A DNA stretch of 64,000 bases from Leucothrix arctica (GCF_003172895.1 NZ_QGKL01000042.1:434001-498000), one strand, 5' to 3'; positions 35,144 to 45,495 are shown, counted from the stretch's first letter. The notes: generated by a model from the letters alone, not told the origin. Made by a program: numbers and translations.

Positions 35144-35353
35144 TTAGTCGTAATCAAAATAATCCAAATATCTAGCTCTTAGTTTTGCCTTTTTGAACTC
35201 GATATAATCATCCATACGACGTTTGACTTTTAGACGTCGACTAATCTGTTTTTTCTTTGTCTTGTTTGATTCGTCTTCAGTCTCGTCAAAAATCTCTTCT
35301 TCATCCCAGTCATAATCATTAAAAAACTCATTACCACCGATGCTTTTACTCAT
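35144..35353 (-). CDS. small acidic/basic protein, PA3496-like
   Basis: A 69-aa protein from ATG 35353 (a TTG four codons earlier is possible). It has an acidic first half (DYDWDEEEIFDETEDE), a basic middle (KTKKKQISRRLKVKRR) and a helical end YIEFKKAKLRARYLDYFDYD. The acidic-basic-helix layout is like that of the PA3496 family of small putative envelope-integrity proteins. The match is from general pattern, so moderate confidence. Confidence 0.55.
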   Translation of the reverse strand: MSKSIGGNEFFNDYDWDEEEIFDETEDESNKTKKKQISRRLKVKRRMDDYIEFKKAKLRARYLDYFDYD

Positions 35354-35525
35354 CTCTATCACCAATTCACAATAACTATCAAATAGCTCTGACTCATGCA
35401 GAGGATGAGTATTTTATACCCCTGATTATCTCGGCTATCCAACAATAAATACTGCTTGGTTTAATCGTTTTTAGTGATGGTCAATCATGGATGAAAGTGA
35501 CGCTTTAGGCCTCGTTATTTATTTG

Positions 35526-36242
35526 CTATTTAACAGCCAATAACTGTTCAACAAACTCAGGCACAATACTACTGGCGAGGCCTTTTATTGACTGATCAAA
35601 AGTAGCACTGGTTTCACTGTCATCTAGGTTTAACTCTACCGTTCTTGCACCACATATTTGGGCATGCTTAGAAAATCCAGCAGCGGGATACACTTGGCCA
35701 GATGTCCCAATAGATATAAACAGATCACAGTCTTCTAACATTTGCTGAATTTGATCCATCAGAAACGGCATTTCGCCAAACCAAACGATGTGAGGACGAA
35801 GGTTACCGGCCTTACTACAACATTCACACACGCTACTTTCATCAAGGTCGTTTAACCATTGATAGGAACGAAGCGTATTGTTACAGCGTGCCTTATCCAA
35901 CTGACCGTGCATGTGGATCAAGTTTCTACTTCCCGCACGCTCGTGTAGGTTATCGACGTTTTGAGTTACAACCACTACCTTGCCATCATATTCACGCTCT
36001 AGCTTTGCTAAAGCATGATGTGCAGCGTTCGGATGAACATCTGTATCATGGAGCTGTTTACGTCGCTCATTGTAAAAACGATGTACCAGTGAAGGGTTGG
36101 CAGCAAAACCTTCTGGCGTTGCTACCTCTTCGATACTATGGTTATGCCATAAGCCATCACTGGCGCGAAATGTCTGAATTCCAGACTCGGCAGATATCCC
36201 TGCACCGGTAAGTATCACGATGTTTTGTTGTTTACTGCCCAT
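35526..36242 (-). CDS. cobB: Sir2-family NAD-dependent protein deacylase
   Basis: A 238-aa sirtuin. It has the NAD-binding GAGISAESGIQTFR, the catalytic region TQNVDNLHERAGS followed by the HMHG histidine, and C-terminal ISIGTSGQVYPAAGF. The FYNERR string holds the Tyr/Arg pair of class III sirtuins with desuccinylase activity. Zinc cysteines include CNNT and CECC. ATG 36242 has GGAG upstream and is chosen over an ATG 33 nt earlier. Reverses lysine acylation of metabolic enzymes. Confidence 0.9.
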   Translation of the reverse strand: MGSKQQNIVILTGAGISAESGIQTFRASDGLWHNHSIEEVATPEGFAANPSLVHRFYNERRKQLHDTDVHPNAAHHALAKLEREYDGKVVVVTQNVDNLHERAGSRNLIHMHGQLDKARCNNTLRSYQWLNDLDESSVCECCSKAGNLRPHIVWFGEMPFLMDQIQQMLEDCDLFISIGTSGQVYPAAGFSKHAQICGARTVELNLDDSETSATFDQSIKGLASSIVPEFVEQLLAVK

Positions 36243-36299
36243 TTCGCCGCTCCAGCTTATTTTAAATGGTGACAATCTTTACCGATATACAGCCACCAA

Positions 36300-37532
36300 T
36301 CAATACTTCATATCCTTCTTGTCATAAACCAATCCCTTATCCGCCGACTGCTCTTGAATAGCGTCAAAGATTTGTGAGTCTAATGAGTTCTTTCTACCAC
36401 CCGTTGCCTCAACCTTTTCCTTCAAAAATGCATCACGCTTTTCAGCAAGCTGACGAATCTTAGACTGTAGCTCTTTACGCGCTACCGACTTCTCTTTGAT
36501 ATAACGCTGTTGCTCGATAGGCTTCATCGTTTTCATTGCAGCTGGTAGCTCGTCACTAGCAATACTTTCTAACGCAATATCACCACTAGCGATCGAATCA
36601 ACTAACTCTTTTTCTCCTAAGAAGTTTGTCTTACCGCTACTTGAAGTATTAAAAGTGGCGCGTCTAGCTTGAGAGGCCACACTAGACTCTTTGTAAAGCT
36701 TACTACCTGCTGCTTTCTTAGCTTCTTGTTTCACACGGTCATCAGACGAACCATAATAAACACGCGTTTTGTCGAGCTCATTTGATAACTTAGCTAAGTC
36801 CTTATCAAACGGTGTTGCAATCGCCACCGCATTACCGGAGTTAGACACCTTAAAGAAGTTGCCCTGACCAAGCCCAGCGATATGCTTCCAGTGCTTAGTC
36901 GTGCCATAGTTATTACCACTTTGAATGGCATTAATAATGATGCCTTTATCACTGGCAATACATAGCGTTTCTGGGTACTTCACATCATCCTGATAGTCCA
37001 TATGCGCTGGCGCATCACCCACTAAAAACACCACTTTGTAAGTATTACTATCTTGGTTCCATGACATTTTATGTACTGCGTCATACAACGCGGCATTGAC
37101 ACTTTCTGGGCTATCTCCACCGCCTTGCGCTTTAAAGTCCATGAGCTTGGAGTACATCGAGTCTAGATCTTCTGATAAGTCGACGTTTTGAGTAACATAC
37201 TTATCACCACGGTCACGGTAAGCCACCAAGCCCATTTTAATCTCAGGGGCAGTTTGTGCTTGAGCCATCGTACTGGCGATAGACCAAATCTTTTCTTTAG
37301 CCGCATTAATCAGGCCACTCATGCTGCCCGTTGTATCGAGTACAAACACCACTTCTATTTTAGGCTGTGTAATTACGCTTGGAATTTTAATAGGCGCTAC
37401 TTGCGGCATCACTTGAGGCGCTACAATTCGCTCTACTTCAATTGATTTTGCAGAAGCGCTATTGATACCAGCGCTAAGACCCATGATAGTTAGTGCAGTT
37501 GCGATGCTTTGAGCAATGAGACGAGTTTTCAT
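36300..37532 (-). CDS. exported von Willebrand factor A domain protein
   Basis: A 410-aa protein with a signal peptide (residues 1-28) and a VWA domain (about 58-255) with an intact MIDAS: DTTGS (66-70), a Thr/Ser-rich second loop and FLVGDAPAHMD. The C-terminal 150 residues are helical and charged (QQRYIKEKSVARKELQSKIR). It is divergent, by 183 bp, from an OmpR-type response regulator and kinase, so it is a likely target of that pair. It may sense or stabilise the envelope through metal-dependent adhesion. Confidence 0.85.
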   Translation of the reverse strand: MKTRLIAQSIATALTIMGLSAGINSASAKSIEVERIVAPQVMPQVAPIKIPSVITQPKIEVVFVLDTTGSMSGLINAAKEKIWSIASTMAQAQTAPEIKMGLVAYRDRGDKYVTQNVDLSEDLDSMYSKLMDFKAQGGGDSPESVNAALYDAVHKMSWNQDSNTYKVVFLVGDAPAHMDYQDDVKYPETLCIASDKGIIINAIQSGNNYGTTKHWKHIAGLGQGNFFKVSNSGNAVAIATPFDKDLAKLSNELDKTRVYYGSSDDRVKQEAKKAAGSKLYKESSVASQARRATFNTSSSGKTNFLGEKELVDSIASGDIALESIASDELPAAMKTMKPIEQQRYIKEKSVARKELQSKIRQLAEKRDAFLKEKVEATGGRKNSLDSQIFDAIQEQSADKGLVYDKKDMKY

Positions 37533-37715
37533 AATGATTTCCTGTTCGGTGTGTGTTGTTAAGATGGAGCCAGTTTAGGCAGTCTCACCAACTCTAAATA
37601 GACACACTTATGTAAAAGCTCACCACGGTCTTTTTACAAAAAAGTTACATAGCGATAGGGAACCCTTGTTAGACTAGAATCACTTGATAAGTCACATAAT
37701 AAATAGGCAGTACAC

Positions 37716-38432
37716 ATGACCCAAGCCACGACCGAATCTGCAAAAATACTCATCGTAGAAGACGAACCTGCTATACGTATGGGTTTGATCGACGTGTTTG
37801 TTTATCATGGTTATGAAGTAGATTTCGCTGACAATGGTCATGACGGCTTAGAGAAAGCACTGACTGGCGCGTTTGATCTTATTTTGTTAGATGTGATGTT
37901 GCCGGGTATCGATGGCTTTGAAATTTGTAACCGCATCCGTGAGCAGAGCAAGGATCAAGCGATCATAATGCTAACGGCTAAAAGTAACGATGAAGACATT
38001 ATTCATGGGCTGTCCTTAGGCGCAGATGATTATGTGTCTAAGCCATTTTCTGTGGCTCAGTTGGTGTTACGAGTACAAGCGGTGTTGCGTCGTACCTCGG
38101 TAGAGGCAAAGCTTAGTGAAACTATTACGTTATCAGACACGGCAGAGATTGATTGCCAGAACTTATCCGGCATTTTTAACGGTGTTGAAGTGTCATTCAC
38201 TCGCCGAGAAATAGACTTGTTACGCTACCTTCAAGCGAATGCGGAGCGTCCTGTGTCACGCGATGAGTTACTGCATAAGGTATGGGGCTATGCCGACGAT
38301 TTAAGCCTAGAAACCCGCACGGTAGATATTCATATTGCCAAGCTAAGACGTAAAATAGAGACTAACTCAAGTACCCCTAAATACCTTGTTACTGTGCGTG
38401 GCGCTGGCTATCGCTTATTGAGTGCTAGCTAA
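37716..38432 (+). CDS. OmpR/PhoB-family response regulator
   Basis: A 238-aa regulator. The receiver domain has Asp59 (LILLDVMLPG) and a KPF motif (VSKPFSVAQLV), and the C-terminal winged helix (about 145-235) ends VTVRGAGYRLL. It overlaps in context with the kinase gene, whose ATG lies just after its stop. The promoter region is shared with the divergent VWA gene. Confidence 0.93.
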   Translation: MTQATTESAKILIVEDEPAIRMGLIDVFVYHGYEVDFADNGHDGLEKALTGAFDLILLDVMLPGIDGFEICNRIREQSKDQAIIMLTAKSNDEDIIHGLSLGADDYVSKPFSVAQLVLRVQAVLRRTSVEAKLSETITLSDTAEIDCQNLSGIFNGVEVSFTRREIDLLRYLQANAERPVSRDELLHKVWGYADDLSLETRTVDIHIAKLRRKIETNSSTPKYLVTVRGAGYRLLSAS

Positions 38433-38433
38433 C

Positions 38434-40464
38434 ATGTTTAAGAACCGCTTAAAAACGCTCACACAAAAGAAACTAAGACGCTGGTTGTTACTGTTCTTTT
38501 TTACCTTACTGATACCAACTAGTTTATTGGTACAGCAGTCCTATAGCCGACTTAAGTGGGAAACGTTTCACCAACATCAGCAAATGGCACAAGCATTAAC
38601 TAGCCGCATAGATAACCGACTTATTGAGTTAATCAATAAAGAAGATGAACGCTCGTTTGCTGACTATGCTTTTTTGAATGTTACCGGTGATATAAAAGCT
38701 AATTTTTTGCAACGTTCGCCTTTATCTAGCTACCCTGTCAATACTGAAGTCCCTGGCTTGTTGGGCTATTTTCAGGTGAATGATTTAGGAGTATTAAACA
38801 CTCCTCTAATACCGGATGACTCCGCTGATCGTTACGGGATCAGTGATCAAGAGTTAACTGAGCGTGTCGCCTTGCAGGATAAAATTACCTCAATCTTGGC
38901 GGCCAATAAATTAGTCAATCAACCGCAAACGCCACTTGCTAATGAAATAGGAGATGATATTGCTGAAATATCCTCAAGCATCTCTTCACGAGGTGCAGAG
39001 GCAGAGCAAAAATATCAACCACAAATAGCTTTTGAACAACTCAGCAAGGAACGAGTTAGCTCAAAAAGTTTTAGCAAGCTAGGGCGAGTGGAAGACTTAC
39101 AGCTAGAGCAGGCTTTTAAGGATGAGACTGAAGCATTTGATAAAAAATTAAGCAAAGAAAAAGTCGCTATTAGTGCTAAGCAAGCACCTGTACAAAAACA
39201 AGTGTCAAAAGCACGAAGTGAGAAAATCGCGCTGCCTGAGCTTTCCGCTGGCTACGCTATAAGCTCTGACTCATTATCATCCTCTCGTACTGTTGAAACC
39301 GACGTCGCGTCAGTCGCGCCACAAAAGCTTCGCATCCGTACCTTTGAAAGTGAAATAGACCCTTTTGAATTTAGTCAGCTAGATAGTGGCCACTTTGTGC
39401 TGTTTCGTAAAGTGTGGTTGAACGGCCAACGCTATGTTCAAGGTTTATTGATTGAAGAAAGTGCATTTGTTGATTCACTGATCAATGCGCCTTTCAGTAC
39501 CTCTGCCTTAACGGACATGAGTGACTTGCTGGTCGCTTATCAGGGCAATATCCTAACCTATGCTGCGGATAACCGCTCGACAGCGGGAGAGCAGCTTTAC
39601 CGCGCTAGACTCTCAGCGCCGTTTGGTGAGCTACAGCTTATTTACAGAGTGACTCAGTTACCCGTTGGGGCAGGTGGGCGCGTTGTACTTTGGCTGGGCT
39701 TCATACTAGCGTCCGTGTTACTGGGAGGGTTCTATTTGATGTACCGCTTGGGTTTGGGACAAATAAAACTCGCCAATCAACAGCAAGACTTTGTGTCAGC
39801 AGTCAGTCATGAGTTAAAAACGCCACTGACGTCTATACGTATGTACGGTGAAATGCTCCGTGAAGGCTGGGCGCCTGAGGAAAAGAAGCCTCAGTATTAC
39901 GACTTTATTTTTGATGAAAGTGAGCGCCTTTCAAGACTGATTAATAATGTCTTACAACTAGCCCGTATGACACGCAACGCTCAGCAAGCAGACCTTGTGG
40001 AACATGATGTTGCATATATCAGCCGTGAACTGACATCAAAGGTAAGCACACAGGTGGAGCGCTCAGGGTTTCAACTCACCGTGTTATGTGACGAGTCAGC
40101 ACAACAGCAAGCGCTCATGATAGACATGGACTGGCTCACTCAAGTTGTTATTAATCTTGTTGATAATGCCATTAAGTTCTCTGCTAACTCAGAGCACAAA
40201 GAAGTCGTCTTAAGTTGCACAGAGACCAAAGATAAACGATTAGCCATTACCGTGAGAGACTTTGGACAGGGCATAGACAGCAAGCAAATGAAGCATATAT
40301 TTGAGCTGTTTTATCGTAGTGAAAACGAGCTAACCAGAGAAACGACGGGAACAGGCATTGGTTTATCGTTGGTACAACAGATGGTGACTAATATGGGCGG
40401 GAAGGTGAGCGTTGAGAACACACACCCTGGTGCTGCATTTACCGTGAGCTTTTCACTAATTTAG
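38434..40464 (+). CDS. membrane sensor histidine kinase
   Basis: A 676-aa kinase paired with the preceding regulator. TM1 lies near residues 18-36, and a long periplasmic domain (about 37-415) contains a repetitive charged stretch (residues 170-300). TM2 is near 420-440 (LWLGFILASVLLGGFYLMY). The dimerisation box is SHELKTPLTS (His459). HATPase motifs are NLVDNAIKFS, DFGQGI and GTGIGLSLV. ATG 38434, just past the regulator TAA, is preferred over an overlapping GTG at 38422. The stimulus is unknown; the VWA neighbour suggests envelope state. Confidence 0.9.
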   Translation: MFKNRLKTLTQKKLRRWLLLFFFTLLIPTSLLVQQSYSRLKWETFHQHQQMAQALTSRIDNRLIELINKEDERSFADYAFLNVTGDIKANFLQRSPLSSYPVNTEVPGLLGYFQVNDLGVLNTPLIPDDSADRYGISDQELTERVALQDKITSILAANKLVNQPQTPLANEIGDDIAEISSSISSRGAEAEQKYQPQIAFEQLSKERVSSKSFSKLGRVEDLQLEQAFKDETEAFDKKLSKEKVAISAKQAPVQKQVSKARSEKIALPELSAGYAISSDSLSSSRTVETDVASVAPQKLRIRTFESEIDPFEFSQLDSGHFVLFRKVWLNGQRYVQGLLIEESAFVDSLINAPFSTSALTDMSDLLVAYQGNILTYAADNRSTAGEQLYRARLSAPFGELQLIYRVTQLPVGAGGRVVLWLGFILASVLLGGFYLMYRLGLGQIKLANQQQDFVSAVSHELKTPLTSIRMYGEMLREGWAPEEKKPQYYDFIFDESERLSRLINNVLQLARMTRNAQQADLVEHDVAYISRELTSKVSTQVERSGFQLTVLCDESAQQQALMIDMDWLTQVVINLVDNAIKFSANSEHKEVVLSCTETKDKRLAITVRDFGQGIDSKQMKHIFELFYRSENELTRETTGTGIGLSLVQQMVTNMGGKVSVENTHPGAAFTVSFSLI

Positions 40465-41596
40465 CGAAAGGTTCCTTTGCCTTGATTGGGTTACCACTCC
40501 AAAAGATAACTTTTTGGGAGATCTTTTTAGAGCGATACATGGCTTCATCGACACGCTCAAGTAACAGGTTACTGTTGAAGTTACAGTCTCTGACTAAGCA
40601 AGCCCCAGTGCTGACTTGAAGGTACACAGGGTAGCCTTGAATTGAAAAAGGGTTCTCAATAAGTCGTAAAAAGTGAGAGTAGTACTCATTCACTTCAGAA
40701 AGCTCTTCACTTTCAATAATGCATAAAAACTCATCGCCACCGATTCGACCGACAGTGCCGTATTGGCCTAAGGATTTGTTGGTGACGACTGCTAAGTGTT
40801 TGAGCAAATCATCACCTGCTAGGTGTCCCATCGTATCGTTGGTCGACTTGAACTTATTAATATCAAACGATAATAGCGTAAAAGGTACTTGTTTATCACA
40901 ATGGGATTTGATCAGTTTCATCGTGTAATCGCGACTGTAAAGCCCCGTTAGCGAGTCATGATCTAGCAAGTACTTATGATGTTTTCGCTGCATCCATAAC
41001 GCGAATAGTAGGTAACCGAGGTACAAAATAATTGCTAACGTTGAAAGCAACAGTAACCCAGCGGCTTTGAATACCTTATTTCTAAATATTTTGGCGTAGT
41101 CACTGTTGGTAGATATCAAGTCATGTAGCAAGCTCATGCTGATGGTATTACCAAACTTCTCAGTCTCAACAATCCACTCAATTAAGTGGCGCTTATCCAG
41201 AGGTGCTTCGCCCGATATAATTAGCTCTATCGCTTTTATGTGTGTAAAGGTGGCTTCTAGCAATGTATTTAAATCGTTATGGTTAGCGCGGATAAAAATC
41301 TCATCATTCAATAGGCTTGAATGAGTCACGGAAATACGACTCCACAGTATTTCGTAAGCGAGCCTTAGGTCACTTGCAGACGTTCTATCATGGATATACA
41401 GCTCTGCTTGAAAGTTAACTTTACGCATTTCTTTGTAGAGTTGAAGTACACTCCACGCAGATGTTTGACGGCTCTTTTCACCGTCAACGTAGGTCTGAAG
41501 CGCATTATTTGCGGCAAAGTAGATAGACACCAACAGTACCGGCCCAAGCAGGGCTAGTATTATATTCTGGAATGTGAAGTAGTCAGAGTGCTTCAT
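40439..41596 (-). CDS. membrane-bound diguanylate cyclase (GGDEF)
   Basis: A 385-aa protein with two hydrophobic segments (about 14-33 and 176-198) enclosing a 140-residue periplasmic sensor, then a GGDEF domain with intact GGDEF motif (GRIGGDEFLCI) and DHDSLTGLYSR. It should make cyclic di-GMP. Its 3' end overlaps the kinase gene by 26 nt on the opposite strand. The preceding gene on the same strand (a molybdopterin-fold protein) overlaps by 14 nt, so the pair is an operon: signal input by one, c-di-GMP output by the other. Confidence 0.9.
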   Translation of the reverse strand: MKHSDYFTFQNIILALLGPVLLVSIYFAANNALQTYVDGEKSRQTSAWSVLQLYKEMRKVNFQAELYIHDRTSASDLRLAYEILWSRISVTHSSLLNDEIFIRANHNDLNTLLEATFTHIKAIELIISGEAPLDKRHLIEWIVETEKFGNTISMSLLHDLISTNSDYAKIFRNKVFKAAGLLLLSTLAIILYLGYLLFALWMQRKHHKYLLDHDSLTGLYSRDYTMKLIKSHCDKQVPFTLLSFDINKFKSTNDTMGHLAGDDLLKHLAVVTNKSLGQYGTVGRIGGDEFLCIIESEELSEVNEYYSHFLRLIENPFSIQGYPVYLQVSTGACLVRDCNFNSNLLLERVDEAMYRSKKISQKVIFWSGNPIKAKEPFAKLVKSSR

Positions 41597-42170
41597 CAGT
41601 ACTTAAAATCGTAATGTCAAAAAGTTGCCATATCATCAAGGCTGAAAGATTCTTTTGGTGAATGTTGTATTTGTCATGATCTACCATTACCCATAAAGGG
41701 CCTTTATCTCGAACAGATAGTCGCTCGCCATTAATGCTGTGCGCAACAATCGGCTTGTATTGTTTGAGCTCAGTAAAATCAATCATTACGCTGTAATCAT
41801 TTAACGCTTTCAAAATGAATGTCGTTGCGCCTTTACACGCTAGGTCTAAAATATCTTCCAATAATGGACCACGAAAAGTTTCTGCAACGGCCGACCATTC
41901 ATGTAGCGTCGTAAACTCATACTGAGGTAAAGCTAATAATTGTGCTTCAGTCAGTAGAACCCCTTTGTTTTTGCAATTACTACTTTCAGCCACATTCACA
42001 GTTAATAATGTGTCGTCTTGTCTAACCAGTCGCTCTGCTGGAATATCTCGAGGCCTTGATATTGGTCGATCTTGCTCGCTTATAACAAAGCTGGTCAAAG
42101 CAACCCCAATTACAATAAGCACAGTCGTGACTAATAACACTAAGTAATAGTGTGAAGGAGTTAGTTTCAT
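41583..42170 (-). CDS. exported molybdopterin-binding (SUOX-like) fold protein
   Basis: A 195-aa protein with an N-terminal membrane anchor (residues 8-30) and a periplasmic part. FRGPLLEDILDLA, ALNDYSVMIDF, and NGERLSVRDKGPLWVMV are the signature of the oxidoreductase molybdopterin-binding (sulfite oxidase-like) fold. The conserved ligand cysteine is not evident, so it is probably a sensory or scaffold version lacking cofactor. It is upstream of and overlapping with a GGDEF gene, a pairing seen elsewhere. Confidence 0.72.
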   Translation of the reverse strand: MKLTPSHYYLVLLVTTVLIVIGVALTSFVISEQDRPISRPRDIPAERLVRQDDTLLTVNVAESSNCKNKGVLLTEAQLLALPQYEFTTLHEWSAVAETFRGPLLEDILDLACKGATTFILKALNDYSVMIDFTELKQYKPIVAHSINGERLSVRDKGPLWVMVDHDKYNIHQKNLSALMIWQLFDITILSTDEAL

Positions 42171-42311
42171 TACGTTTAAAAAGTATCTATAACTTCAGGA
42201 AGTTGGGTTCAGTGTCGTCTAAACCTACATTTCCTATCCTGCCTACTTTTTCTCAAGTGTGCAAGATGCTACTCTTGCTCCTCTCTACTTTTTCTATCCA
42301 GATTGATCATT

Positions 42312-43718
42312 ATGACTGTTAAAACTCGTTTTGCTCCTAGTCCTACCGGCGACCTTCACATCGGTGGCGCGCGTACTGCTTTATATAGCTGGCTTCATGC
42401 TCGCAAAGAAGGCGGTACTTTTTTGCTGCGTATCGAAGACACGGACCGTGAGCGTTCAACGCAAGCGTCGCTTGATGCGATCTTAGAGGGTATGGCGTGG
42501 TTAGGTCTGGATTATGATGAAGGTCCGATTTTTCAAACAGATCGCTTTGATCGTTATGCTGAAGTGATTCAGCAGCTAATGGATAGCGGTCATGCTTACT
42601 ATTGCTACTGCTCTCGAGAAGAGCTAGATGCGATGCGTGAGAAGCAGTGGGCTAACAAAGAAAAACCTCGCTATGACGGTCGCTGTCGTCACCGTACAGA
42701 GCCAGTAGCAGGGGTTGAGCCGGTTATTCGTTTCCGCAATCCTGACGAAGGAGATGTGGTTATTAAGGACTTGGTTAAGGGTGACATTGTCATCAATAAC
42801 AGAGAACTAGATGACTTAGTTATTGCTCGCTCTGACGGTACACCAACTTACAATCTAACGGTTGTGGTTGATGACATTGATATGGGAATGACACACGTTA
42901 TCCGTGGTGATGATCACATAAACAATACACCTCGCCAGATCAATATCATGGAAGCGCTAGGGGCAACAATCCCTGCATTTGCTCATGTTCCAATGATCTT
43001 GGGTGATGATGGTAAGCGTCTATCTAAGCGTCATGGCGCTGTTGGTGTCATGCATTATCGTGATGCGGGTTATTTGCCAGAAGCAGTCATTAACTACCTA
43101 ATTCGTTTAGGCTGGTCTCACGGTGATCAAGAAGTTTTCACCATGGAAGAGATGCTTAAGTACTTTAAGTTGAGTGATATCAATGGTGCAGCGTCGACGT
43201 TTAATACTGAAAAACTGAACTGGATGAACCAGCAGTACTTTAAGTCTCTACCTGCTGAAACGATTGCGGGTCACTTACAGTGGCACATTGAAAAGCAAGG
43301 CTTAGATATCAGTAAGGGCCCATCATTAACCGATGTTATTGAAGGCCAACGTGACCGTGCGAAGAACTTAGTCGATTTTGTCGAGAGCAGTCGTTATTTC
43401 TTTGAAGACTTCGACAGTTACGATGAGAAAGCACAGAAGAAACAATTTAAAGCAGGCGTTGACGCTACTTTGCAATTCATTCACGACAAGCTAAGCGCGC
43501 TGCCTGAGTGGAACCCTGAGGCAATTGACGCAGTCATTAAAGCTTCTTGTGAAGAACTAGAGCTTGGTATGGGTAAAGTAGGGCCGCCATTACGTTTGGC
43601 CGTTGCTGGAACACCTATGTCACCTAGCTTAGATGTGACGTTAAATCTTGTTGGTAGAGAGCGTACGTTGGCACGTATCGAGAAGGCGATCGCTGTTATT
43701 GGTGGTATGACTGAATAA
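42312..43718 (+). CDS. gltX: glutamyl-tRNA synthetase
   Basis: A 468-aa class I synthetase. It has the HIGH motif as [14 protein letters not shown] and the KMSKS motif as KRLSKRHG, plus FAPSPTG at the N-terminus and [13 protein letters not shown]. Length is typical. ATG 42312 is preferred over a TTG three codons earlier. It charges tRNA-Glu; a terminator follows. Confidence 0.96.
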   Translation: MTVKTRFAPSPTGDLHIGGARTALYSWLHARKEGGTFLLRIEDTDRERSTQASLDAILEGMAWLGLDYDEGPIFQTDRFDRYAEVIQQLMDSGHAYYCYCSREELDAMREKQWANKEKPRYDGRCRHRTEPVAGVEPVIRFRNPDEGDVVIKDLVKGDIVINNRELDDLVIARSDGTPTYNLTVVVDDIDMGMTHVIRGDDHINNTPRQINIMEALGATIPAFAHVPMILGDDGKRLSKRHGAVGVMHYRDAGYLPEAVINYLIRLGWSHGDQEVFTMEEMLKYFKLSDINGAASTFNTEKLNWMNQQYFKSLPAETIAGHLQWHIEKQGLDISKGPSLTDVIEGQRDRAKNLVDFVESSRYFFEDFDSYDEKAQKKQFKAGVDATLQFIHDKLSALPEWNPEAIDAVIKASCEELELGMGKVGPPLRLAVAGTPMSPSLDVTLNLVGRERTLARIEKAIAVIGGMTE

Positions 43719-43741
43719 CTAGTTAGCTCCTTAGTTATCAT

Positions 43742-43768
43742 AAAAGGCACTATTTATAGTGCCTTTTT
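43742..43768 (+). terminator. intrinsic terminator after gltX
   Basis: AAAAGGCACTA (43742-43752) pairs perfectly with TAGTGCCTTTT (43757-43767) around a 4-nt loop and ends in T residues. It is 23 nt after the gltX stop. Confidence 0.85.
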
Positions 43769-43874
43769 AATGTCTGCTTAGTAATTTTGGTCGATGAAAA
43801 CCATATTGGCTTATTATTACCATCATTGTTAGTATGCATATAATCAAAATAAAGACGTTAAATTAGGGCTATCT

Positions 43875-45482
43875 ATGATCAGTAAATTATCTTGTGTCAT
43901 TCTCACGCTAAGCACAGCAACGTTAATTTCTTGCGGTGGCGGTGGTGGCAGCGACAGTCCTAGCGTAGCTGCAGATAATGAAAGTGATAATTCTTCAGTA
44001 ATAGATACTACTTGGACAGAAAATGTCTTTGTAGATGATACTAGCTTTAAGAACAAATGTGAAAACCCACGGACTGGTCAAGACAGTAGTGGAGTTAACT
44101 ATGCTGATACAACTGGTTCAACCTTAGAAGAGCAACATTGGTTAAGATCGTGGAGTAATGACACTTACCTTTGGTATAACGAGATAACTGACCAAAATCC
44201 CGCTGACTTCGATACACCCCAAACTTACTTTGAAGTACTTAAGACATTACAAACAACGGATTCTGGACAGCTAAGAGATCGTTTTCACTACTCGCAAGCG
44301 ACAGAAAGTGCAGACCAAACAACCTCAGGTAGTGGTGATGTCGGTTATGGCATGGATATCACTTCTGATGGCTCATACCCAAGGAACGTTTACGTATCTC
44401 TTGTTGAGCTAAACTCGCCAGCGGCTCACGCTAACATCACCCGTGGTGCAGAGATTCTATTTGTTGACGGTGTGAATGTAAGAACAAGCGCAGAAGTCGA
44501 TGCAATCATCGATGGACTTTTCCCTGACGAGGTTGAAGAAGAGCACACCTTTGTAATCCAAGCACCTGGTGACTCAGAAACACGCACTGTCGTTCTCCAA
44601 GCTGATGCTATCACTATCGAGCCGGTACATAACACAAAGGTTCTTGAAACAGATACGGGCAAGGTTGGTTATTTAACATTTAATACATTCGGCTCATATA
44701 CTGCTGAGAAAGCGTTGTTTGATGCGTTTACAACCTTTAAAGACCAAGAAGTCAGCGACCTAGTTATTGACCTACGTTATAACGGTGGCGGCTTTTTAGT
44801 TACATCAGCACAACTTGCCTATATGGTTGCTGGCTCTGAGCTAAGTGATGAAAAAATATTTGAAAAACTGACATTTAACGATAAGTACCCTAATACAAGC
44901 CCAACAACGGGTAACACGGTTACACCTTACCCATTCATAGATGTTGCGATTGGTTTTTCCGTGGAACAAAACACGCAGTTACCAGCGCTAGATCTAAACC
45001 GTGTCTTTATCTTATCTAGTGAATCTACTTGCTCGGCGAGTGAGTCACTTATTAATGGTCTTTTAGGTATCGACGTAGAAGTCGTACTTATTGGAGGAAC
45101 GACCTGTGGTAAGCCATATGGTTTTACTCCGACTGATAACTGTGGCATTACATATTACACAGTCCAATTCAAAGGTGAGAATGACAAAGGGTTTGGTGAC
45201 TACGCGGATGGCTTCTCACCAAGTAACACCACAAGTGCAGGTAGTGAACTGGTAACAGGTTGTCAGGTTGAGGACGACTTAAACCACCTGTTAGGTGACG
45301 AAAACGAAGCGATGCTTCAAGCAGCACTAAACTACAGAGAAACGGGGTCTTGCCCACCTGTTGTTGCGAGCCGAGTGCAGTCTGACACCTATAACGCATC
45401 ATTAGACTTACGTAATGACCCTCGTTTGATCGAGCGGAAGTTCTTTAAAGAAATGCGTTTAGATACTGGCTTAAGCAAATAA
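43875..45482 (+). CDS. S41-family peptidase lipoprotein with PDZ domain
   Basis: A 535-aa lipoprotein with lipobox LISC (Cys20) and a Gly-rich linker. A PDZ-like part lies about 155-240 (SPAAHANITRGAEILFVDG) and an S41 domain about 255-430. The catalytic pattern is STCSASES (Ser387) with Lys413 in TTCGKPYG, as in C-terminal processing peptidases. Its disulfide-rich ending suggests an outer-membrane location. The next gene (14 nt away) is another lipoprotein. Confidence 0.87.
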   Translation: MISKLSCVILTLSTATLISCGGGGGSDSPSVAADNESDNSSVIDTTWTENVFVDDTSFKNKCENPRTGQDSSGVNYADTTGSTLEEQHWLRSWSNDTYLWYNEITDQNPADFDTPQTYFEVLKTLQTTDSGQLRDRFHYSQATESADQTTSGSGDVGYGMDITSDGSYPRNVYVSLVELNSPAAHANITRGAEILFVDGVNVRTSAEVDAIIDGLFPDEVEEEHTFVIQAPGDSETRTVVLQADAITIEPVHNTKVLETDTGKVGYLTFNTFGSYTAEKALFDAFTTFKDQEVSDLVIDLRYNGGGFLVTSAQLAYMVAGSELSDEKIFEKLTFNDKYPNTSPTTGNTVTPYPFIDVAIGFSVEQNTQLPALDLNRVFILSSESTCSASESLINGLLGIDVEVVLIGGTTCGKPYGFTPTDNCGITYYTVQFKGENDKGFGDYADGFSPSNTTSAGSELVTGCQVEDDLNHLLGDENEAMLQAALNYRETGSCPPVVASRVQSDTYNASLDLRNDPRLIERKFFKEMRLDTGLSK

Positions 45483-45495
45483 CAGGAGAATAGAC

